This document shows positions 1 to 7,955 of a DNA stretch of 17,959 bases, piece after piece. The first letter of the stretch is position 1. Each line of letters starts with the position of its first letter. The position numbers were made by a program, and so were the translations under genes. The notes under the pieces were generated by a model, which saw nothing but the letters and a program-made list of their open reading frames with translations, was not told where the DNA came from and did not search any database. Source of the stretch: Gymnopilus junonius (Eukaryota; Basidiomycota; Agaricomycetes; Agaricales; Galerinaceae); NCBI GenBank assembly GCA_015501075.1, contig JADNYJ010000624.1:1-17959 (forward strand), read 5' to 3'.

Positions 1-627
1 ACAAGTCTGTGAATCAATGAGCGCTTTATCGAGATAATACCCACGCATACGTACCCAGTAGAAATCTAAACAAGCCTCCTTGAATCCAGGGAGCACGCCA
101 TCGGGAAACCATATATTCGGCATTTCCTCCATATCGTCCCGCCCTACTTCGAAACTCTCCTTGATATCACGCTCTACTTCGGCCGATCCCGACTGTCCCG
201 CCAGATTGCGGGAATCGGCGTCGGGCGATAGTTGTGTGACCTTTTCTCGCCCTGGAGAAGAGTAACCTACGTAGAAACTCGGAATGAATAGAGTGATGTA
301 AGGGCAATGACGAATCGAAAGGGATACCCACCTCGGTGATGAGCGCCTGACGCTGGATGCGGAGCCAATTGTTTAACCTCCGTGGGTTGAGAGAACAATT
401 TGTTCGACTGGTCGATCAGAACAGTATTGAAAAGTTGGCGGAGTTATTACTAGGAATGAATAAGGAACGTACCCACTCGAACATAGCGCTTATCCTATCT
501 TGAGGTAAGCCATGATTTACAAATAGACAAAGCCGGTTGTCTGGAACGATGTCAGGATAGCATCAGCTACACCTTGCTCGTCGGATTCATTGAGGAAGGG
601 TCCAAGATCGACGACTTCGATGCTCAT
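1..627 (-). CDS. 2OG-Fe(II) oxygenase, isopenicillin N synthase-like, N-terminal part (partial, one frameshift)
   Basis: Seen: reading the minus strand from ATG 627-625 gives MSIEVVDLGPFLNESD, then a GFVYL-NHGLP stretch, SNKLFSQPTEVKQLAP, GYSSPGREKV and ESFEVGRDDMEEMPNIW. Exons are 627-473, 407-332, 266-55 and 6-1 onward. The introns 472-408, 331-267 and 54-7 are all GT-AG, 48-65 bases, and reading phase is kept across each. Known: this order is the DIOX_N domain of non-haem iron oxygenases; the catalytic HxD...H jelly-roll half lies outside the window, so substrate and activity cannot be read. Oddity: within exon 1 the frame runs into TAA at 519-517, and removing one base of phase at 522-520 restores the conserved NHGLP motif. 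This is a one-base loss, either a pseudogene lesion or a sequence error. The gene is missed by simple ORF calling because of its introns. Family call is firm; functional state is uncertain. Confidence 0.8.
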
Positions 628-705
628 CCTGTTGTATAGATGGTGGTTGGAAGGAAAGATAGACTGACCGTGGAGTTCGCAGTGCCCAACCTCCTAAGTA
701 TGAGT

Positions 706-713
706 TATTTATA
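706..713 (-). promoter_or_regulatory. TATA box of the 2OG oxygenase gene
   Basis: The minus strand reads TATAAATA about 80 bases upstream of the proposed ATG at 627, a normal distance for a fungal core promoter. It is the only good TATA match in the segment between this gene and the next. It supports 627 as the true start. Confidence 0.5.
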
Positions 714-727
714 GCCGCAAGCTCTAT

Positions 728-1660
728 ATCTACGTTTTATCGTCCAGCCTCAAAGTTGTAGGGTAGATGTTGATGAAGCGGGACGAAACAGCAGAAGTTC
801 AAGATATACCATTTTCGAACTTTCAAATTGCTTGACATTACTGGTGTAGATTGCAGTACCCATTTTGCGATCAACTTACCTTCAAGCAAAGGAGATTCCC
901 ACAGACGCAACGTCAATCTAATTCTATACACTGTCAAGTATCGCGATAAGTGTACCTTTGTAAATCGCATGATAGTCTTACAATCTCTTTCTGATAATGT
1001 TTTCCCATTCTTTCTCCCAAGGACTTCTCAATTTCGATGGGCGTCCCGAAGAATCAAGGTGTCGTGTCGGAGAAAATCAATTGCATACCGCACATTCCAG
1101 CTCATGCTATGATAGATTTATTCAGTAACAATTTAAAAGCGAGGCTGATGATAAGAACATATCAATCACATCCGTGGTATTTAATTGATTAGGACCTACA
1201 TATTGCTCAGAATTTCTACTGCGTTGGGAGTTGAGGGCGGGTATAGATTGATTTTGAATGATTCAATATCAGGGCTTTGTAACATAAAGCGCCTTAGCAT
1301 GCAACGCAGATCTAACAATTTGAGCCGCACTTCGGTCGACATTCAAACTCACCGAGGAAAGATGAATTCCTTGCCCAATACCTTCCTCTCGGAGCTATGA
1401 TAGTCTCTATGCTGCTTACTAGATCCGTCGCCCAATCAACCCGATTGTACTGTTGGCCCAAAGTTCTCTCAAACTGCCGCTGTAAGTCGAAGCTCCGTCT
1501 TTCAATTCCATTCTCATTTAATTCACTCTAAAATTGTTATGAGTTTTGCTTGGACTGTGCCGATCCCATTTGACCATCGAGTTCAAAGAACAGGAGGGTC
1601 ATAATCGTAACTCACATTAGCGTTAACGGCCATAAAGGCATTTATGGTTCAAATATTCGC
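728..1660. other. Intergenic, no firm gene; two weak coding hints
   Basis: No ORF here has a recognisable product. Two weak signals are worth noting. First, minus 1479-1353 is an open 127-base stretch that begins after a CTTACAG acceptor-like site and ends at a GTGAGT donor-like site; it reads RQFERTLGQQYNRVDW and continues open, but no neighbouring exon was found. Second, plus 936-950 contains AAGTATCGCGATAAG, which recurs exactly at 1974-1988. Everything else appears to be unremarkable mixed-composition DNA. Confidence 0.4.
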
Positions 1661-1668
1661 TTGCAGCT

Positions 1669-2018
1669 ATGTCGACGAGTTTCACTAAGATTAACGCCCA
1701 GATGAAATCAAGCGCAGGACATGTGAGCCAAGGAAGACGGGGACTCGATGATAAAAGCTACGAGAAAGAGATTCGTAACCAGATTAAGAAAATCCGTCGA
1801 AGAAGCGTTTTTAATAGGATCCAAGGTGAGATATCCGGTACGCGTTGGAGACAGTCAGCAGAAAAGTGGGTTCTAACATCCGATGGTAATAAACATTCAG
1901 AGCCCAGGAAGACGAACTAGGAAGCAAAATGAGTTCGGCGCTCTGGCTTGACTTACTCACATATACAGCTGCTAAGTATCGCGATAAGCAAAGTCGACAA
2001 AGAAAGTCACCACTTTGA
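1669..2018 (+). CDS. Possible small two-exon gene with bZIP-like basic region, no zipper
   Basis: Seen: ATG at 1669 opens a lysine/arginine-rich reading that ends in KKIRRRSVFNRIQ and meets a GTGAG donor after base 1825. An acceptor ending ATACAG at 1968, preceded by a CTTAC branch-like site, joins in matching phase to AAKYRDKQSRQRKSPL and a stop at 2016-2018. The result is 68 residues across one 143-base intron. Known: bZIP basic regions carry N-x7-R, often N-x2-AARKYRxK in fungal GCN4-type factors; here NRIQAAKYR fits N-x7-R with K-Y-R-x-K in place. There is no leucine zipper after it, so a bZIP role would require a truncated copy or a wrong intron choice. The longer open frame running on to 2448 has no recognisable content. 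This is a tentative model; a chance match remains possible. Confidence 0.25.
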
Positions 2019-2359
2019 AGAACGAAGATGGGATTTTTTGATTCAAAAAGATAATATAAGAATACGCGGAAAACAATCGTCCAGAGACGTAGCTGGAAGG
2101 CAGAGTAGAAAGCAGCAGTCGGGCAGTCCAAAAAAGCAAGCAACCGTACATGAACCAAATTCGTCACCAAACAACATATGCCGTCCTCTAAATCAAAAGG
2201 ACGTCGGGGATCACCATCCTCCCAGCTCCCAGACCATGCTCAGAGTCTCACTTGCTTTCGCGCCGCTCGCCCGTCGAAGTAGTGCATACTTATGCGGTAC
2301 ACCTCCAACCTCCAACCGCCCCACCAGTCAGCACCCACGAAAGAGCGGTAATCCATCAC
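2019..2359. other. No gene identified
   Basis: A plus-strand frame stays open through most of this stretch, but it has no domain, no codon pattern and no match to a family I know. I see no promoter, repeat or RNA gene. Confidence 0.35.
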
Positions 2360-3680
2360 TAGAGACTCTTACGACTTTCTCGCGTCACGCTGAAGCTGGG
2401 AGCTTCACACTGCTGCCAGCTGCCGGAGGTCGATCCGAGCACGAATAACGAGCTACGTAGGCTGAGACTGAGAGACCTTGAGTTGGGAACCCGCGACCCG
2501 AGGCCTAAAGCCTGAAGATGAACAGATGAACGCATAAGGGCTTTAACCGGCAACATCCAAATCCAAGCATGAACGCTTCCTCTGGAGCTTTCAAGTCTCA
2601 TGAACCGACTGGTCGTCTCCCTCACAGTCGTCGTACGTACAGGTCCGTAAATTGGAATCGAGAGGAAGCGATGTGATGACCGGGCCACAAGGGCTCCATC
2701 TGAGCCTTGCTGCATGTAAGCATCAGTGGCGGCGGAGACGGAGGCGAGATCAACAATGCATCTCCAAAGTCTGATCGAGTGAGAGGGCGGGTGCCGGCTA
2801 GGAGAGAGGCTGTAGCTTGAGCTCTGAAATCTGAAAGCTGAGCGAGCAAGACAGCGCTGACGTAAGCCTGATGAAGTTTGATGAGCTCGCCCCTTTCTAA
2901 CGTTGAGCGCGCGCCCTGATCGAAAAGGGGGCTACACAAGTGGCGGTGGTAGGAGCAGACTAGTGCCGAACCACGTTGCTCCACAGCTCGATGGCAACAA
3001 CATCTTCCATCCCAATCCCCACAACTTTCTTTGGTGCTATCTCATTTCTATATCCTTGCCTATGCGCTCGCACGTGCACTCCTAGAAGGGGCTGAATTTT
3101 GAACGCCTGTCGAAAACGACCAATATTTTCGCTAGCGGCGGCATAGTGATGAATTGGCTGGGATGAGGAAAGGAAGTTCGACGAGGAAACATTGGTCAAT
3201 AGAAGAAGAATTTGAGGGGCCGCAGTGTGATGGAGGATACACGACAGCAACTTTGATATCGCTGACAGCTTCTGAACTTCACAAGCAAGGAGACAAGAGG
3301 TGGGGTCGGCACTGCCGGAAGCTGAAACATGGAAATGAAGACTGATCCGAATCCTGAACAATAAATGGAGTGGTCGTACCAAGTCAATCCGAGTTGTGAA
3401 TACCGATCGTCCTCTACCATCTGACTGACGCCCTCTGTGCTACTGTGTATTTCAAGACGATACGTCTGACCACCACAAGCGATGCTAATGTCACTGACGA
3501 CTACTGCACGCAGGAGTAATCCACTTCCACCTCTTTCGAAGTCGTAATTGATCATGCGGCGGAAGACCGGGACTGGAAGAAACACGGCGGTGGCGAAGGA
3601 TGCTTGAGCACGAGCAGCAGCAGCACCATGGCCAGACAAAGACGGAAGGAAACGATGGAGCAGAGGCGGCTGACGTAAGC
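2360..3680 (-). pseudogene. Two further diverged copies of the unknown family
   Basis: Seen: after the GCTTACGTCAGC site at 3680-3669 a frame reads RMINYDFERGGSGLLL, then VVVSDISIACGGQTYRLEIH, up to a GTACGACC donor-like site near 3380. A pyrimidine-rich ATGTTTCAG acceptor and a GATATC-bearing block follow, as in the intact-looking copy. The next GCTTACGTCAGC at 2867-2856 opens a shorter, more diverged unit extending to about 2360. I could not splice either into a full-length protein. They are best treated as decaying paralogues; function unknown. Confidence 0.3.
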
Positions 3681-3690
3681 ACAGCGGAGG

Positions 3691-4345
3691 TTAATTGGCA
3701 CTGAGCGCGTCGTGGTCGAGAAATTGACCCAAGGAAACGGTACTGCTAGTGAGTGTGGCGTCACAGCTTGAGAACAATGTCTCAGGAACGTCCTTCCCGT
3801 CTCTATTCCGAATCCTTTCCCTGTCGGGTTAGACCATCGGTACCCTTCCCCGTTGACCTCTACCTTTCCTTCCTTCTAGTGTGACTAGATCGAGCGCCTT
3901 CGTCCTCGGAGTTGTGAGCCCATGTATACATGATGCCATTCGCAGTGGATCCAGCCTTGCTAAAGTTGAATATTTCGTCGAAATTCAGGCTGACATTGAG
4001 CTACTCTCGAAAACTACACTTGAGAGTGAAAACGGCTATGACGCCAGCGAATGTCGGTCGCCTGAGGGTGCCTTGAGCTTGAGGACTGCAATGTGGTAGA
4101 TATGGCCGAATGATGATATCGCTGGAGCCTTCGAGACTTCACGACCAAACAGGGAGCGGTCGGAACTGCAAATGGCCGGAAGGAAGAGAGATACAAAGAT
4201 AAGCACAAATTGTAAAAACAAGTGGGGTGAACACGTCGTACCTAGCTAACGCGTTCTACATCATCGCATAAGCTCCATCCCTATAGGGCACATCTGATCG
4301 CCTCCAGCGACCTACATTTCGCTCAGAACCCAGAACCACCATCAT
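3691..4345 (-). CDS. Unknown small protein, four-exon model, 154 aa; best-preserved member of the tandem family
   Basis: Seen: exon 1 4345-4260 starts MMVVLGSERNVGRWRR and ends in a phase-2 ATG-AT junction. Intron 4259-4166 ends TTTGCAG. Exon 2 4165-4043 includes SDRSLFGREVSKAP and HIYHIAVLKLKAPSG. Intron 4042-3990 is 53 bases. Exon 3 3989-3864 includes LNFDEIFNFSKAGSTANG. Intron 3863-3821 is 43 bases with a CTAAC branch site. Exon 4 3820-3691 includes DGKDVPETLFSSCDATL and ends in TAA. Phase is kept across all three introns and no internal stop occurs. No transmembrane segment or convincing signal peptide is predicted once the intron is removed; the hydrophobic run just upstream of exon 2 is intronic. 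I do not recognise the family. An alternative is that this is a coincidentally open relic, but three consistent junctions argue against that. Confidence 0.45.
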
Positions 4346-4439
4346 TATTGATTATTGGCAGCACCACGACACACAGCAGTAACCCATTACCAGCTCCTCC
4401 CGCGTCTTCCTACATCACGCCCGTAAGGAGGATAAAGAA

Positions 4440-5330
4440 CCTTGGCATGACCCGATGTCGTCCTTCCTACTTGAAATCATAATCTGAGAAGGGACATCGC
4501 GGAGAGAACCATTTGGACTTGCAGAAGGAGCGGCGGTAGTGGAGATAATGGCAAGGGGCTCCGGGGCGATCTGCCATGAGAAGGAGAAAAGGGAAACGAA
4601 AGGGATGACGAAGAAATTTGGTCAGAGGGGAAGGCAAGGCAGGAGTCTGCTGACGTAAGCTTGACAGAACTTGATGAGGGTTCGTTTTTTTTTTGCAACT
4701 GGACCGCAAATTGGTGGTGGAATAAGGACGGCGAGCGGCGCTGTGGGTGGTAAATGTGGTTAACCACATAGCTTGACGGCGTCATCGCCATCATCACCGC
4801 CACCGCCAACGTCCTTGCCTAACGGGCCTGTCCCGTCGTCTTTCCTCAGCTCGGAATTCTTCTCCATCAACCAATTGACCACGTCGTGTCCTTCCACTCA
4901 ATAAACCCGGAGACATGGAAGGGCTCTGCTTAGAAGAGCTCCGTTTCGTCCCACCCCTCATCTCCGCCACTAGCCAGCGCATAGGTGCCAGCCAAGCCAA
5001 AGTCGAATACCGCCAATGCTCAAGGATCGCGCTGAACTTTGCACTTCTCTCACGAGGAAGGGTGGGGAGGCCGCTAGGCTCAATCGGTGCAGTAATAACG
5101 TCCGTGGATGGATGGAGGTAATAGAGGTGCATTGGGGGCGGTGACAGGAGAGGAAGGGAAAGACGCATTGATGCTGAGGGAAAGCCGTCGATTACGCAGG
5201 CGGGGTGGTGAACTTCGGAGGGCAAGCTGATGATAGTTGTGTTAGAGTCAACTACAGCGATAGAGAAGAACAAATTTACCTTTCATCTCGACTCAAAGGC
5301 GTGTGATGTGAGTCACTGGCGTTGGCCTAA
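4440..5330 (-). pseudogene. Paralogue of the unknown family, apparently broken
   Basis: Seen: the stretch around 5011-4934 reads AVFDFGLAGTYALASGG followed by DEGWDETELF and a TAA, comparable with EIFNFSKAGSTANG in the neighbouring copy. Past the stop the same frame goes on as AEPFHVSGFIEWKDTTWSIG with coding-like third positions. A further piece contains GKDVGGGGDDGDD and stops at 4762-4760, matching the GKDV exon of the 154-residue model. Upstream, a 53-base intron with GTAAAT, CTAAC and CAG (about 5279-5227) precedes an exon starting LPSEVHHPACVIDGF. The in-frame stops and the difficulty of joining exons suggest decay. Function unknown. Confidence 0.35.
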
Positions 5331-5439
5331 ACCTGCTGAATCCTAGGAGGGAAAAAATCGATTGGTAAGTAAAAAGGATTCAACAACGAGTGTAAAGAGG
5401 TAAAGATAACAACAAGAACTGCCTGCCTGGCAACGCAAG

Positions 5440-6104
5440 AAACGGGATGAAATTATGTACATAAACGAACAAACCTCACCTGGAGCATCCGTCGCAGCCT
5501 CCTACGCCTCCCCAATCGCGGTAAGCTGCTGCAGTCTTCTTCCGCTTCATGACCGACGCGCTCCGTGAGTACTCGAATGGCCGCATTAGTGGTCGAGCCA
5601 ATCCGAATCCGTCCAATAAAGCCACAAAACATCTCAGTAGTCCCTCCGCCTTCCACCTGAGCGACTTCTGTACACCTGTCGATCGTACCCTGGCCGTAGC
5701 TTGACCGTAGCTAGGACGAACTTTGAACGAACAGTCGGACACGACCTTGCTAGGAGGAGGGCTGCGACGAAGGTTGGTGCGATAGGCTGTACGATGGACA
5801 CAGAAAAGTCGGAGTGGGAAGTCCATTTGGAGGGCCGCACTGTGCTAGGCGGCCATGATATTATCGTTGAAGAAAAAAAAACAGGAAGTGTCGAGTAAAA
5901 CCTGGTAGAAGCACACTTCAGCTTCAGCGCGACTCGGAGATGCAGAGGGACCGGGTAACATCCACTGTCGATAAGTGGTATTGTCTTGGTGACAATAGTC
6001 TTTCTTTCGGTACGACCTATAGTACAGTTAGGCATCCGAAAATGTGACGGAAGAAATGTACGAACGCAGCTAATGTCAGTGACTTCCCAACCCGCTGCTG
6101 CCAT
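5440..6104 (-). pseudogene. Most upstream copy of the unknown family
   Basis: Seen: ATG 6104-6102 opens AAAGWEVTDISC, similar in DNA to the VVVSDISIACGG block of the copy near 3490. A GTACTATAG...CGACAG intron-like segment follows, then an AGTGCGGCCC block near 5840 shared with the copy near 3220. A single frame stays open for 156 codons (6104-5634), but its codon use is not convincing throughout and the exon order differs from the spliced copy. Gene status is uncertain; function unknown. Confidence 0.3.
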
Positions 6105-6195
6105 CTTCGAAATATTTGCTGCCTTTAGTCGGTGTCGGCGTGTAATTCCATCACAATCAAACCAAAATACTTACCGTAATGTCGTCCACAGATAA

Positions 6196-6843
6196 GTACA
6201 TACTTCCCCCTGCCGCATGGAAACCGAGTTGAGGACGTGATGTGCTGTTTTCACCGTAGGTGTCTTCTGATGGCGGTAGTAGGTAGCTATGTATGTCGGA
6301 GGTCCCGAGAAGATAGAAGAAATGGTGCTATGTATAGAGGGTAATGCGTCGCCTCTTGGATGAATATGGGTGGGGCGGGAGCAAGGCGAAAAGTCGGGAT
6401 TTCGGACTCAGCAGTGTCGGCTGCATCGGCCATCGGGATCTGGACTTTACGCTTTCTGCTTCAAAGTCGAGATCTCCTCCATCTTTCTTGCGCGCTTCGT
6501 TCTATGTTATATTACTCTGGCCGATAATCTCTAATTGCATCCTACTTCCATTAATTTCGAAATCTTCCAACATTTTCTTCATGTGTCGGCCTCCTTAGTT
6601 CGCCATTTCGTCAGTCTTTTCCTCACATCTTATTGTCTATCAATGCATATAGAAATGGGCTTTCTATTTACGATGACAGCCATTGTTCTACGTTTAGGAA
6701 CCTACCTCTAAATAATTGATTAATATCGATCCATTCGTCCCACTTTTCGTACTCCTCCCCTGCTGTCTAATTTCTACACACGAGATCTTAACTGGCAACC
6801 ATACTGATAACTTCACCACCAGATCCCCTTCAGCGTCAGCATC
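6196..6843. other. Intergenic region upstream of the MYND gene
   Basis: No recognisable gene. A plus-strand frame at 6344-6598 has no domain. The last 100 bases before 6844 are pyrimidine-rich (CT runs), as is common just upstream of basidiomycete start codons, so this segment probably carries the promoter and 5' UTR of the gene starting at 6844. Confidence 0.35.
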
Positions 6844-7852
6844 ATGACCACCCGCAATCCGCTCGACACCATCTCCCGCAACGTCCTCATCTTTCCCTCC
6901 AATGAAGACTCACCCCACTTCGCTTCCCATGGAGTTCAGTTCAGTCAAGCAGGAGCCAATCCGCCCACACGAATACTCCCTCCACCACCCGCTCTCGACC
7001 TCCCGCGCCTCCTGAAGTCCTACGGCAAATTTGTCAACGACAACCCACATCAACCCCATCGTCGTAACGAACCAGCTCGAGCGGTCCTTGAACGGGGCGG
7101 GAGCGTACATTGTCTCCATCAAGGTCCGGGCTCCCCATCAACCCGGTGCGTCGCGCGTGGTCGCAGTCGATCCGAAGCATGCTGGTCCGAATCCGTTTTA
7201 TAGAGATGTTTTGTTTTGTTTGTGGTGAAGAAGAAGGGTTGGCCGGGGCCGGTGATCAAATATTGGAGGTGCGGATTATAGGATATGGATGGATTGTCCG
7301 ACAGGGATGTTGGAGATTATCGAGAAGTTTCTAAAGGATAATGGGTCAATCGGGTGGCGGGGTTGAAATGATTGGGGATGAGAAGACGGTTATGAAGATC
7401 AGGGGTGAGTTGACTGGACGGGATTTTCTTCAGAGTATCCTATCACTCATTTCTTGATAGAAGAGGCAGCAAAGGATCCGCTGGAGCCCTATACCAATCC
7501 TCCTTCATTGTAGAACTCCAAATACCCTCACAAAGGTTCACATATCAACCACGTATCAGAAGATAAACTGACATATTTTTACAATGTAGTAGACCAAACC
7601 GATCGTACCATTGCAAGTTAGAGGAATACCGCACATGCTTCTCCTCGTTGACATCTGTTCGATCGTTAACAGTGTATATCATCCGTATAAAACAAGCAAA
7701 TTGTGCGTGAAGCAAATAGGGATAACTGTATGACATGCGATCAATTGGATCTGAAAGTTTGCGCGGGATGTAAAGCAACTAAATACTGCTCTCGAGAATA
7801 CCAGAAGACAGACTGGAAGAACCACAAGACTCAATGCATGTGGCGTGCATGA
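6844..7852 (+). pseudogene. MYND zinc-finger protein gene, broken by several frameshifts
   Basis: Seen: ATG 6844 starts TTRNPLDTISRNVLIF, with strongly C-ending codons to about 7040. Coding then continues one frame over as HINPIVVTNQLERSL, GAYIVSIKVRAP and NPFYRDVLFCLW. Further pieces in other frames are KKKGWPGPVIKYW (after 7225), PTGMLEIIEKFLKDNGSIGW and VEMIGDEKTVMKI. A 56-base GTGAGT...GATAG intron (7405-7460) joins in phase to EEAAKDPLEPYTNPPSL and a stop at 7511-7513. A separate frame, 7730-7849, encodes the zinc finger CMTCDQLDLKVCAGCK...KYCS. Known: MYND is C-x2-C...C-x2-C...YC-x3-C...H-x3-C; here the Cys after YCS is Tyr (YCSREYQ), so a zinc ligand is missing. At least four shifts plus the lost ligand indicate a pseudogene, although indel errors could explain the shifts. 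Joining the finger to the upstream part is inference. Confidence 0.6.
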
Positions 7853-7955
7853 ACATCGATTTCAAGTTGTTGTCGTCCGTATTGAATATGGCCATGCTTA
7901 CATCTAAAGTAAATCCTACGGTATGGTGTATACTTGTTATATTTATGTACCTCAC

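Larger units (their letters stand above)
2360..6104 (-). repeat. Degenerate tandem family of small intron-containing units (about five copies)
   Basis: Seen: five segments on the minus strand share local similarity in the same order, roughly 6104-5440, 5330-4440, 4345-3690, 3680-2880 and 2867-2360. Shared landmarks are a GTACGAC intron-like start (4241 and near 3380), a pyrimidine-rich acceptor followed by a GATATC-containing exon (near 4125 and 3250), an ACTGCGG/AGTGCGGCCC block (near 3220 and 5840), a TGACATTAGC block (near 6080 and 3485) and an identical 12-mer GCTTACGTCAGC at 4660-4649, 3680-3669 and 2867-2856. Related copies sit at 13719-14408. Frames are broken in most copies. The copy at 4345-3691 is the only one I can splice completely. 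Copy boundaries are approximate and similarity was judged by eye, not by alignment software. Confidence 0.5.

Noticed and set aside
1948..2448. 166-codon open frame on the plus strand
   Set aside because: No domain, no codon bias, and its first part overlaps the probable intron of the bZIP-like model. Retained only as an unassigned open stretch.
4036..4221. Signal-peptide-like hydrophobic start (FVLIFVSLFLPAIC) on the minus strand
   Set aside because: It begins at TTG, not ATG, and coincides with a pyrimidine tract ending TTTGCAG. It is better explained as intron 1 of the four-exon model.
4915..5121. Plus-strand frame starting MEGLCLEELRF, resembling EEGLYLEELRF near the end of the F-box protein
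   Set aside because: The similarity stops after about ten residues, and the opposite strand carries better coding signal that belongs to the tandem family.
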